From positions 1 through 28,922 of the IMG/VR virus record IMGVR_UViG_3300006802_000388: a stretch of 28,922 nt of DNA. One strand, written 5' to 3'. The notes beneath the pieces were generated by a model. It searched no databases. It was not told the DNA's origin and saw only the letters and a list, made by a program, of their open reading frames with translations. Both the position numbers and the translations under genes were made by a program. This document shows positions 1-5,981 of the stretch, piece after piece; position 1 is the first letter of the stretch, and every line of letters starts with the position of its first letter. Source of the DNA: a virus.

Positions 1-2
1 AT

Positions 3-278
3 AAGTATTGTAAGAGTTTGCCTGTTAAGCATTATCGTTGGAGAAACAATAACGACATCGTAACGACTGTTCCTCCCGCGTTTCTTGGTTTCAAGCATCA
101 TGGTGAAAGTTGTTACATCAATGCTTACGGGCAAGTAAGAAATCTCAGCGGATGGCAATTAGTTAAAGACAAACTGCGTGGCATCTGGATGGGATTGAAA
201 GAAGGTAAGATTGATAGTTTTGGTGATCATAGTATGGTTGAATATATCAAACACTTAGAAAACTGGAACAAGGAGTAA
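3..278 (+). CDS. Class 3 lipase-like protein, C-terminal part (5' end outside window)
   Basis: The reading frame is open to the left edge, so the start lies upstream; a TTG at 18 is unlikely to be the real start. The visible ~91 residues match the C-terminal third of class 3 (fungal-type) lipases: an N-N-N-D-I-V-x-x-V-P-P stretch, whose Asp is the family's catalytic acid, then a G-F-K-H-H-G-E segment, and finally a D-H-S-M-x-x-Y segment that carries the catalytic His. The nucleophile Ser (GxSxG) would lie in the missing part. In the family these enzymes hydrolyse acyl esters; in a phage the substrate could be a membrane or surface lipid (inference). The next gene starts 2 bp after the stop, with AGGAG in between, so the two are probably co-transcribed. 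Confidence 0.7.
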   Translation, partial: KYCKSLPVKHYRWRNNNDIVTTVPPAFLGFKHHGESCYINAYGQVRNLSGWQLVKDKLRGIWMGLKEGKIDSFGDHSMVEYIKHLENWNKE

Positions 279-280
279 CC

Positions 281-445
281 ATGAAAGATTATCTCTGGAA
301 AATCATGGGAGAAAGAACGTCAATCGACGGAGCGATGTTAATTGGTGTTTGTGGTGCTGTTATATTGTTTGGCGGTATTGCTAAGTTACTTGCATGGGCA
401 GGTCTTGCTTGGGGTATTTGGACGTTAGTAAAACCAGAAAATTAA
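281..445 (+). CDS. Small single-pass membrane protein (54 aa)
   Basis: The ATG follows an AGGAG ribosome binding site that overlaps the stop of the lipase-like gene. The protein has a charged N-terminus (MKDYLWKIMGER), then one long hydrophobic, glycine-rich segment of about 28 residues (roughly 18-47), and a short polar tail. No enzyme motif is visible. Its size and single membrane segment, close to a spanin-like pair, would allow a lysis-related (holin-like) role, but nothing in the sequence proves this. It could equally be a host-membrane modifying peptide. Real coding status is supported by the good ribosome binding site and tight spacing. Confidence 0.6.
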   Translation: MKDYLWKIMGERTSIDGAMLIGVCGAVILFGGIAKLLAWAGLAWGIWTLVKPEN

Positions 446-455
446 TAATATATAG

Positions 456-478
456 AAGTAGTTCTTTTGGAATTACTT
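456..478 (+). promoter_or_regulatory. Hairpin abutting the start codon of the next gene
   Basis: AAGTAGTTC (456-464) can pair with GAATTACTT (470-478), nine pairs including one G-T, around a five-base TTTTG loop. It ends three bases before the ATG at 482, where a ribosome binding site would normally lie, and no Shine-Dalgarno-like purine run is visible there. It may control or couple translation of the 482 gene; weak A/T-rich pairing makes this tentative. Confidence 0.35.
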
Positions 479-481
479 TGA

Positions 482-850
482 ATGAAATTATTTGAATCAT
501 TAACTGAAGATAACTTTTTACTTTTCGCAGCAAGAAATTATTATAATCCTACTTGTATTGACGCTGACGAATTTCATGAAGACTTGAAACGTTTTAAATA
601 TGTTAAGAGACTTGTTAATCGTTACATAGATAATCAAATTTTATCTGAGCGATTAATTCTCAATCACTTGATAGTTATCTTCAACGTTTTTGATGTCGGT
701 CCTGGTTTAAAAATGCTCGAACATAGGTTAGATGAAAAACATTGGCCGGTGATTAAACCGTTTCTAATTTTCCTTAAAATTATCACCAACGATAAATATA
801 CTGGAATAAGCATGGACGAACATGTAGTTGACGCTTTGAGGAAAATTTAA
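482..850 (+). CDS. Conserved phage protein of unknown function (122 aa)
   Basis: I do not assign a function. The protein is mostly helical by appearance, begins MKLFESLTEDNFLLFAA, and is rich in Leu, Ile, Lys and Arg with no Cys motif or membrane segment. Proteins of this look are common in marine T4-like phages next to the gene that follows (850-1437). Its stop TAA shares its last A with the ATG of that gene (TAATG), which implies translational coupling. The start at 482 lacks an obvious ribosome binding site and sits behind a small hairpin. Confidence 0.7.
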   Translation: MKLFESLTEDNFLLFAARNYYNPTCIDADEFHEDLKRFKYVKRLVNRYIDNQILSERLILNHLIVIFNVFDVGPGLKMLEHRLDEKHWPVIKPFLIFLKIITNDKYTGISMDEHVVDALRKI

Positions 851-1437
851 TGTCACTAATTACAAGAGCGGGAGACCTAGTATATACGTTTCGATTTTTG
901 AAACTGTTGGTCACGCCATTCACAGAAACAGACGCTTTTAAATTAGGTTTGATTGACGAAGATGGTAAGAGGATTAAATCCGAAACTATCGATGACGCCG
1001 AGAAAAAATCTGCTTATACAGCATTCCACCGTTTAGTTTTCAATGTTAAAAGATTAATGGCAAAAGCACCAGGAGGTAGTTCTAAGATTGCCTCCTATGC
1101 TGCTGCTTTATATTTAATCCGTGAACATTTTAACCTTTCCGATAAAAATTTGCAAAAACTTGTGACAGAATCTAAGATGGATGTGATGGATTTTCTAACA
1201 GAAAATTCTCAATGGTACGTTTTAGATAACAAAATGTTAAGTCCTGGGGTCTATAGAATTAGAAACGAAAAAGTTTTATCAAAGTCCCTTGAACCTCTCG
1301 CGAACGAAAAGGATAAAGTTCGTGTTGAAGATAATTCATTTCCGATTACCGATATATTTGGTATCGATATTTACGAAGCAACACATATTAACTCAAATCA
1401 GAAAATACATGTTGCAGTAGGGGAGATATATAAGTGA
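850..1437 (+). CDS. Conserved marine-phage protein of unknown function (195 aa)
   Basis: The protein begins MSLITRAGDLVYTFRFLKLL and contains a Thr-Ala-Phe-His-Arg-Leu-Val-Phe-Asn segment followed by a P-G-G-S-S-K-I-A-S-Y-A-A-A-L stretch near residues 75-90. I recognise it as a type that recurs in marine T4-like phages, without a proven role. The N-terminal half is helical and the C-terminal part has short beta-like segments (about 120-190). It is coupled to the preceding gene through TAATG and overlaps the next, GTG-started gene by 4 bp. Virion or DNA-packaging roles are possible but not shown. Confidence 0.75.
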   Translation: MSLITRAGDLVYTFRFLKLLVTPFTETDAFKLGLIDEDGKRIKSETIDDAEKKSAYTAFHRLVFNVKRLMAKAPGGSSKIASYAAALYLIREHFNLSDKNLQKLVTESKMDVMDFLTENSQWYVLDNKMLSPGVYRIRNEKVLSKSLEPLANEKDKVRVEDNSFPITDIFGIDIYEATHINSNQKIHVAVGEIYK

Positions 1438-1598
1438 AATCGTTTAAACAACACACTGAGGAAATGACGACTGCTGCTGACGCAGGTATTCCTCATGACA
1501 CAGCAAACATGGGTCCGCGTAACAAAAAGAAAAAATATAAAGTTATGACACGCGGATATATAGAAGTGAATGGTAAAAGAAAGAAGTTAGTCAAATGA
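1434..1598 (+). CDS. Small basic phage protein (54 aa), GTG start
   Basis: The start is the GTG in GTGA, overlapping the previous stop; GGGGAG at 1420-1425 is a good ribosome binding site. The protein opens with K-S-F-K-Q-H-x-E-E-M-T-T and contains G-I-P-H-D-T-A-N-M-G-P-R, then a Lys/Arg-rich stretch and a short beta-like end. This combination recurs in marine T4-like phages as a short conserved unknown. It overlaps the spanin-like gene at 1595 by 4 bp (ATGA). No enzymatic residues can be picked out. Confidence 0.65.
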   Translation: MKSFKQHTEEMTTAADAGIPHDTANMGPRNKKKKYKVMTRGYIEVNGKRKKLVK

Positions 1599-2158
1599 TT
1601 CAAATTGTTATGTTAATGGCTGCATTATCTGCTATCGGTGGTGGATATGCTTATCACGTCTCAACCGTTTCCAAATTAGAATCTAACATTGTTCAACTCG
1701 AAGCGAACAATCGCACTCTTAAAGAAAACCAAGTTCAAATGGAGGTTGCTGTTAAAACAGCACAGGAATCTCTTGCTGCAGCTGAAGCAAATGCAAAAAA
1801 GTCAGAAGCTGCTATGACTGCTTTAACTCAACGCAATAATGAATTAGCGAGAGAAAAAGCAAATTACATGAAGATCTTCAAAGATCATAACCTGACTCGA
1901 CTCGCTCGCGCCAAACCTGGCATGATTGAGAAACGAATCAATAATGGAACTGCAAAAGTTTTTAGGGATTTAGAAAATGATACGAAAGAACTTATGGCTG
2001 CTGATGATAATGATGCTGTTACTCCAGAGTTGTCAGTGGATGCCCAAGTGGAAGTGGGGAAAGGAAACGACGCCAGTAATACCGGAACCGAAAATAATAA
2101 CAGTGGAGAAGAAAGTCCCGCTGAGGATTTACCAACCGCCGCTGCCACAGGAGATTGA
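1595..2158 (+). CDS. Probable inner-membrane spanin (i-spanin-like)
   Basis: The first ~22 residues form a hydrophobic membrane anchor with almost no N-terminal charge. A long Ala/Glu/Lys/Gln-rich coiled coil follows (about residues 25-100), then a K-P-G-M-I-E-x-R-I-N-N segment and an acidic, low-complexity tail. A second gene encoding a lipoprotein starts inside it in the +1 frame (1977) and runs past its end. An anchored coiled coil overlapped by a lipoprotein gene is the hallmark of two-component spanins, which fuse the inner and outer membranes at the last step of lysis of Gram-negative hosts. The family shares architecture more than sequence, so this is an architectural call. The endolysin is 4.5 kb away. 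Confidence 0.6.
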   Translation: MIQIVMLMAALSAIGGGYAYHVSTVSKLESNIVQLEANNRTLKENQVQMEVAVKTAQESLAAAEANAKKSEAAMTALTQRNNELAREKANYMKIFKDHNLTRLARAKPGMIEKRINNGTAKVFRDLENDTKELMAADDNDAVTPELSVDAQVEVGKGNDASNTGTENNNSGEESPAEDLPTAAATGD

Positions 2159-2414
2159 TTTACTCGATGTAAACTTCTTTGTAATCACAGAGGAGAACTT
2201 AGAGGATCAGGTCAAGGTTATCGAGAAAATGCTTGACGGGCAGTTCGTTGTGTTTGCTCTTACTCCAGATGGTTATGAGAAGATGGCAGAGAACTTTCAA
2301 GAAGTTCGACGCTACGTGAGACAACAAAAAGAACTTATTATCTACTATCGTGAAGCGACTACTGAGTCTGAAGGAACAGACGCAGAAGATTGGTTGCGAA
2401 ACAATCCAAAATAA
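1977..2414 (+). CDS. Outer-membrane lipoprotein, probable o-spanin, overlapping frame
   Basis: The protein starts with a positively charged signal peptide and a lipobox L-L-Q-S-C, which places the lipidated Cys at residue 19; cleavage leaves about 126 residues. A Pro-rich stretch (E-T-T-P-V-I-P-E-P) follows, then P-L-R-I-Y-Q-P-P-L-P-Q-E-I-D-L-L-D-V, a small mixed domain, and a helical end with E-V-R-R-Y-V-R-Q-Q-K. It begins inside the anchored coiled-coil gene (182 nt overlap, different frame) with AGGGA eight bases upstream of the ATG. Lipid anchoring, Pro-rich linker and nested position suit an outer-membrane spanin partner. The globular part is larger than in lambda Rz1, so a distinct lipoprotein role remains possible. 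Confidence 0.6.
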   Translation: MIRKNLWLLMIMMLLLQSCQWMPKWKWGKETTPVIPEPKIITVEKKVPLRIYQPPLPQEIDLLDVNFFVITEENLEDQVKVIEKMLDGQFVVFALTPDGYEKMAENFQEVRRYVRQQKELIIYYREATTESEGTDAEDWLRNNPK

Positions 2415-2422
2415 TATATAAT
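2394..2422 (+). promoter_or_regulatory. Sigma70-like promoter before nrdJ
   Basis: TTGCGA (2394-2399) and TATAAT (2417-2422) are separated by exactly 17 bp. The start site would fall near 2429, giving a ~44-base leader before the nrdJ ATG at 2473, which has TGGAGG as ribosome binding site. The -35 box matches four of six consensus bases, and it lies in the tail of the lipoprotein gene. Confidence 0.4.
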
Positions 2423-2472
2423 AGACCCAAGTCTTTAGATCAACCATATTAACTTAATGGAGGCGAACTTTC

Positions 2473-4092
2473 ATGCCCAGTAATTACCTACCCACATCAT
2501 ATCAAGAATTTATCCATCTGTCTCGTTATTCGAGATGGTTGCCTGAAAAGGGAAGAAGAGAGACTTGGGAGGAAACGATCGCGAGGTATTTTGATTTTTT
2601 TACAGAACACCTTGAAGAAACCTGTAACTACAAATTGCCAAAGGCATTACGAACCGAATTAGAAGAAGCAGTATTAACCCAAAGAATTATGCCTTCAATG
2701 CGTTGTCTTATGACTGCTGGTGAAGCATTAAAACGAGAAAACATTGCGGGTTATAACTGTTCATACATTGCAGTCGACAAACCTCATGCATTTGATGAAA
2801 TCCTTTATGTACTAATGAATGGTACTGGCGTTGGATTCTCTGTTGAACGTCAATATGTTTCTCAACTCCCTGTTGTTGCTGAGGAGTTTCATGATACAGA
2901 TACTACAATTATGGTCGCAGACTCTAAGTTGGGTTGGGCGAAAGCATTAAAAGAAATGATCGGTTTGCTGTATGCTGGACAGGTTCCTAAGTGGGATCTA
3001 TCTAAAGTTCGCCCTGCTGGTGCTCCTCTTAAAACTTTTGGTGGTCGTGCATCAGGTCCAGAACCACTTAATCAATTATTCCTATTTTGTATTCAAACGT
3101 TTAAGAATGCTGCTGGTCGTAAATTAAACTCAGTAGAATGTCACGATATCGTCTGTAAGATCGCTGAGATCGTCGTGGTAGGCGGTGTGCGTCGCTCTGC
3201 ACTTATTTCTCTATCAAACCTTTCCGATGATAGGATGAGACATGCAAAAGCAGGTCAATGGTGGACTGACCATGGACAACGCGCTCTGGCGAATAACTCG
3301 GCGTGCTACACAGAGAAACCAGACATTGGTATCTTTATGGATGAGTGGAAAGCATTGTATGATTCCAAGTCGGGCGAGCGTGGTATTTTCAATCGTGAGT
3401 CTGCTAACAAAATGGCAGCAATGTCAGGTCGTAGAGAAGTAGACGGGCATGAGTTTGGAACTAATCCTTGCTCTGAGATTATCCTCCGCTCTCGCGAATT
3501 CTGCAACCTCTCCGAAGTCGTAGTTCGACCAAATGATACCTGGTTAGACCTGAGAGAAAAGGTTCGTCTTGCAACGATTCTTGGAACATTCCAAAGCAGT
3601 TTGATTAACTTTAAATATATCTCTGGCGCGTGGAAGAAGAACTGTGAAGAGGAACGATTGCTCGGCGTATCAATGACAGGGATTATGGATAATCCTTTGA
3701 CCAATGGTAAACAGTCAAGCGACCTTGTGCCTCAGTTAGAATTGCTGAAGTCTGTTGCTGTAGAAACAAACAAAGAGATGGCGAAGAAGTTGGGTATTAA
3801 TGCTTCAACTGCAATTACCTGCGTTAAACCATCTGGCACGGTTTCACAATTGGTTGACGCTGCTTCTGGTATTCATGCTCGTCATAATCCTTATTACATT
3901 AGAACAGTTCGTGGGGATAAGAAAGACCCATTGACCAAAATGATGATTGATGAAGGATTCCCTGTTGAAGATGATCAAATGAATCCATCACACACCTCAG
4001 TATTTTCGTTTCCCGTCAAGGTAGATAAAGGTGCTGTGTTTAGAACTGACATGACTGCTATCCAACAATTAGAACTTTGGTTGACTTATTAA
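2473..4092 (+). CDS. nrdJ: Class II (B12-dependent) ribonucleotide reductase, N-terminal 539 aa, cut by in-frame TAA
   Basis: This enzyme makes deoxyribonucleotides using adenosylcobalamin. The family features seen are N-C-S-Y (residues 95-98), an N-G-T-G-V-G-F-S loop near 116-123, N-P-C-S-E (331-335) carrying a catalytic-loop Cys, F-C-N-L-S-E near 343-348, and K-P-S-G-T-V-S (452-458). The start ATG has TGGAGG upstream. The frame stops at codon 540 (TAA), after Q-L-E-L-W-L-T-Y, yet the same frame continues after the stop with clear nrdJ sequence for another 100 codons. Family members usually have Gln near this position, so CAA to TAA is the simplest explanation. Alone, this part lacks the end of the barrel and the C-terminal redox Cys and is probably inactive. 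It sits between lysis-type genes and a GIY-YIG nuclease gene. Confidence 0.9.
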   Translation: MPSNYLPTSYQEFIHLSRYSRWLPEKGRRETWEETIARYFDFFTEHLEETCNYKLPKALRTELEEAVLTQRIMPSMRCLMTAGEALKRENIAGYNCSYIAVDKPHAFDEILYVLMNGTGVGFSVERQYVSQLPVVAEEFHDTDTTIMVADSKLGWAKALKEMIGLLYAGQVPKWDLSKVRPAGAPLKTFGGRASGPEPLNQLFLFCIQTFKNAAGRKLNSVECHDIVCKIAEIVVVGGVRRSALISLSNLSDDRMRHAKAGQWWTDHGQRALANNSACYTEKPDIGIFMDEWKALYDSKSGERGIFNRESANKMAAMSGRREVDGHEFGTNPCSEIILRSREFCNLSEVVVRPNDTWLDLREKVRLATILGTFQSSLINFKYISGAWKKNCEEERLLGVSMTGIMDNPLTNGKQSSDLVPQLELLKSVAVETNKEMAKKLGINASTAITCVKPSGTVSQLVDAASGIHARHNPYYIRTVRGDKKDPLTKMMIDEGFPVEDDQMNPSHTSVFSFPVKVDKGAVFRTDMTAIQQLELWLTY

Positions 4093-4395
4093 AGAAGTTG
4101 GTGTGAGCATAAACCATCAATTACTGTTTCTGTTAAAGAACACGAATGGTTGGAAGTTGGCGCGTGGGTATATAAGAATTTTGATTATATGTCTGGCGTT
4201 TCTTTCTTACCGTTCTCTGATCACACTTATGCGCAAGCACCGTATCAAGACTGTGATGAACTACAATACCAAGACCTTCTTAACAAAATGCCTAAGAATG
4301 TCGATTGGGGTAAACTCGCTCAATATGAGCAATCAGATATGACCGTAGGTGCACAAGAACTCGCGTGTGCTGCTGGTTTTTGTGAAATACAATAA
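4093..4395 (+). pseudogene. nrdJ: nrdJ C-terminal 100 codons downstream of the in-frame stop
   Basis: In the same frame as the upstream part, this continues W-C-E-H-K-P-S-I-T-V-S-V, then an F-L-P-F-S-D-H-T-Y-A-Q-A-P-Y-Q-D-C segment typical of the last barrel strands, and ends in A-C-A-A-G-F-C-E-I-Q, the region that carries the C-terminal redox cysteines in this family. No in-frame ATG or GTG with a ribosome binding site follows the TAA at 4090-4092; the first candidate is a TTG at 4150 inside conserved sequence. It would therefore be made only by readthrough of TAA, or if the stop is a sequencing or assembly error or a strain variant. No frameshift is needed. Confidence 0.8.
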
Positions 4396-4404
4396 GGAGA
4401 CTTT

Positions 4405-4545
4405 ATGGACGAAGAAGGTTTAATGTTTGAATGCGATTGCATTCTTTGTAATTGTAAGTCAGTTGTGCAAGCAGTTGACGAATCCGAAAAACCAGGGTTT
4501 TGCCCCATGTGTGGAACTGCCACGGAGTTCGAAGAGTTATTATAG
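4405..4545 (+). CDS. Tiny Cys-rich zinc-binding protein (46 aa)
   Basis: The ATG follows AAGGAGA nine bases after the nrdJ stop, so it is very likely translated. The 46 residues hold six cysteines: C-D-C-x-x-C-N-C near residues 10-17 and C-P-M-C at 33-36. The C-x-x-C pairs suggest one zinc ribbon-like site, with acidic ends (E-F-E-E-L-L). Such mini zinc ribbons in phages may bind nucleic acid or host polymerase, but no partner can be named here. It lies between nrdJ and the GIY-YIG nuclease. Confidence 0.65.
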   Translation: MDEEGLMFECDCILCNCKSVVQAVDESEKPGFCPMCGTATEFEELL

Positions 4546-4553
4546 ATAACTCT

Positions 4554-4967
4554 ATGACATGGATATTTGAAGACAAACAATTTGAACCCGATGATGATTT
4601 CTTAAAAGACCACATCGGGTTTGTTTATATGATAGAAGAGTTAGATACCAATATGAAATACATTGGTAAAAAACTTTTCTGGAAGTCTGCGTTCAGAGTT
4701 AAAAATAAAAAACGCAAACGCGTCAAACTAGAATCTGATTGGAAAACATATTTTGGTTCTAACAAGGTTCTTAAAGAAAAAGTAATTGACAATGAAATTA
4801 ATTATAAGAGGACGATCCTAAAACTCTGCAAGACGAAAGGAGAGTGTTCTTATTACGAAGCGAAGTATCAATTTGATTATGATGTTTTGTTAAGAAAAGA
4901 TTTTTACAACGAATTGATTATGTGTAGAATTAATTCAAAGCATTTAGGTATTGATAATTCTAAATAA
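4554..4967 (+). CDS. GIY-YIG family nuclease, possible free-standing homing endonuclease
   Basis: The N-terminal half shows the GIY-YIG core: G-F-V-Y at residues 22-25 and K-Y-I-G-K-K at 35-40, then a basic loop, D-W-K-T-Y-F-G-S-N (62-70) and C-S-Y-Y-E-A-K at 98-104, whose Glu (102) fits the catalytic metal-binding Glu. At 137 aa it holds little more than the catalytic domain. I start it at ATG 4554, nine bases after the zinc-protein stop, rather than at 4500, which would lie inside that gene. Homing nucleases of this class often sit beside ribonucleotide reductase genes in T4-like phages, which matches the neighbour. A repair or host-DNA-degrading role is the alternative. Confidence 0.7.
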   Translation: MTWIFEDKQFEPDDDFLKDHIGFVYMIEELDTNMKYIGKKLFWKSAFRVKNKKRKRVKLESDWKTYFGSNKVLKEKVIDNEINYKRTILKLCKTKGECSYYEAKYQFDYDVLLRKDFYNELIMCRINSKHLGIDNSK

Positions 4968-4983
4968 TTTTAGTATACTAAAA
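4951..4983 (+). promoter_or_regulatory. Sigma70-like promoter with palindromic -10 region
   Basis: TTGATA (4951-4956) and TATACT (4974-4979) are 17 bp apart. The -10 box sits in a perfect 16-bp palindrome, TTTTAGTATACTAAAA (4968-4983), which could also be an operator. Transcription would start near 4986 and serve the 5047 gene through a ~60-base leader. A related TTTTAGTATAAT lies at 6589-6600. Confidence 0.5.
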
Positions 4984-5046
4984 GAGTAATGTTGAGGAAA
5001 CCATACCATACCTGATTTTTATATATAGTATGTAAGGAAATATATT

Positions 5047-5481
5047 ATGGCATATTCGATAAAAAGACAAGTGCATGAAATTTTCGAGCAATTCGAAAAG
5101 GCAAAAAATAGGCATGACAAAATTAAAGTCCTAAAAAACCACGAAGAAGTCGCGGCATTAAAAGACGTATTACGCGGTATCTTTGATGATCGTATTCAAT
5201 GGAATCTACCAGGAGGAGCTCCTCCATATGTAGAGAACAATCCAGACACTTCACCTTCTACTCTTCTCAAACAACATATGAAATTTAAATATTTCGTTAA
5301 GGGGTTACGAGAAAGCGAGAATATGATTAAATTCAAAAGAGAGAAAATGTTTATCGACGTATTAGAGTCGATACATCCGGAAGACGCTAAAATTTTAGTG
5401 TCTATGATCAACAAGAAAAACCCAGTGAAAGGATTAACTAAAAAAATCGTACAGGAGGCATACCCAAACTTAATCCCATAA
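5047..5481 (+). CDS. DUF6433-type conserved phage protein (144 aa)
   Basis: The overall pattern matches a family widespread in T4-like phages: an N-terminal E-I-F-E-Q-F-E-K-A-K-N-R-x-D-K-I-x-V-L-K segment (about 11-29), a central W-N-L-P-G-G-A-P-P-Y (about 58-67), and a C-terminal I-H-P-E-D-A-K-I-L-V followed by K-G-L-T-K-K-I-V-Q-E-A-Y-P. The function of the family is unknown; its position near PhoH suggests DNA metabolism or head-related late functions (inference). It is the first gene behind a good sigma70-like promoter. The 145-base gap upstream of the next ATG (from 5481 to 5521 it is 39 bases) holds AAGGAGA for the following gene. Confidence 0.8.
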   Translation: MAYSIKRQVHEIFEQFEKAKNRHDKIKVLKNHEEVAALKDVLRGIFDDRIQWNLPGGAPPYVENNPDTSPSTLLKQHMKFKYFVKGLRESENMIKFKREKMFIDVLESIHPEDAKILVSMINKKNPVKGLTKKIVQEAYPNLIP

Positions 5482-5520
5482 TGATGATGATTCCAAGAAC
5501 TTAATAAGGAGATATTGCCT

Positions 5521-5691
5521 ATGGTGCAAACAAGTCAACTAGAAAGATTGAGAAAAGACTCACGCGAACTTGGACATTACATACATAAACTTAATAAAAA
5601 AGGGAGAACTGAAGCAGCGTATCGGATTGCAAAAAAACAATCTTTTCTAGATGCAGCTATTCAACAAGTTGAAAATAAAATAAGGGGGTGA
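5521..5691 (+). CDS. Small helical protein (56 aa), unknown function
   Basis: The ATG has AAGGAGA upstream with a suitable gap. The protein is charged and apparently all helical: L-E-R-L-R-K-D-S-R-E-L-G-H-Y-I-H-K-L, then G-R-T-E-A-A-Y-R-I-A-K-K-Q, with heptad-like spacing that suggests a short helical hairpin. There is no membrane segment and no Cys. The stop (TGA at 5689) is followed by a stem-loop at 5706-5727. It is not recognised from any named family. Confidence 0.6.
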   Translation: MVQTSQLERLRKDSRELGHYIHKLNKKGRTEAAYRIAKKQSFLDAAIQQVENKIRG

Positions 5692-5705
5692 TCCTGTCTA
5701 CTGGG

Positions 5706-5727
5706 TGGTCCTCTTAACTGGGGACCA
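5706..5727 (+). terminator. Stem-loop, possible attenuator or weak terminator
   Basis: TGGTCCTC (5706-5713) pairs with GGGGACCA (5720-5727), eight pairs with one T-G, around a six-base TTAACT loop. It lies in the 53-bp gap between two genes. The following TTCATTGGATTATTATT is T-rich but not a clean T run, so it may be an RNA-stability or attenuation element rather than a strong terminator. Confidence 0.45.
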
Positions 5728-5744
5728 TTCATTGGATTATTATT

Positions 5745-5981
5745 ATGCCGACATATATATTTAAACATAAAGAAACCGGAGAAGAAAAAGAATTTTTCGT
5801 TTCTATTTCAAAAATGCAAGAGATGACTAACCCTGAAACTGGAGAGTGGACTCAATTGATTCAACCACCAAACACAGTTACTCATACTGGAAGCATGATA
5901 GGAAAAACATCGAACGGTTGGAAAGACTTACTAGGAAGAATTAAGAAAAACTCCGGAAGAGACAATACGATTAATTTGTAA
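5745..5981 (+). CDS. FmdB-like N-terminal domain protein (78 aa)
   Basis: The start M-P-T-Y-I-F-K-H-K-E-T-G-E and a M-T-N-P-E-T-G-x-W segment match the short FmdB-like proteins found next to phoH in many T4-like phages. The CxxC zinc ribbon of bacterial FmdB is absent. The C-terminal part has G-W-K-D-L-L-G-R-I-K-K, seen in phage forms. The family's role is not established; regulatory names come only from the bacterial relative. Its TAA overlaps the next ATG (TAATG), so it is likely coupled to phoH. Confidence 0.7.
   Translation: MPTYIFKHKETGEEKEFFVSISKMQEMTNPETGEWTQLIQPPNTVTHTGSMIGKTSNGWKDLLGRIKKNSGRDNTINL

Noticed and set aside
443-455. AATAATATATA near 443 and 2411 as a repeated late promoter
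   Set aside because: AT-rich sequence of this kind is frequent by chance here, and the 2411 copy is explained better as a sigma70 -10 box.
1885-2148. Leftward 87-codon frame opposite the spanin-like genes
   Set aside because: Ser/Leu-rich antisense of a coding overlap, no ribosome binding site and no conserved look.
3306-3704. Leftward 132-codon frame inside nrdJ
   Set aside because: Antisense to strongly conserved nrdJ sequence; composition follows the complement.
2473-4395. Whole-genome TAA reassignment as the explanation for the nrdJ stop
   Set aside because: Many genes here end in TAA at the expected place with coupled starts (for example 850, 5981, 7315, 22176), so TAA works as stop.
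2473-4395. Frameshift or intron in nrdJ
   Set aside because: Both parts lie in the same frame and the conserved protein continues directly after the single stop codon, leaving no inserted sequence.
4500-4553. Upstream ATG for the GIY-YIG gene
   Set aside because: It lies inside the zinc-protein gene, while ATG 4554 follows that gene's stop and precedes the conserved part.
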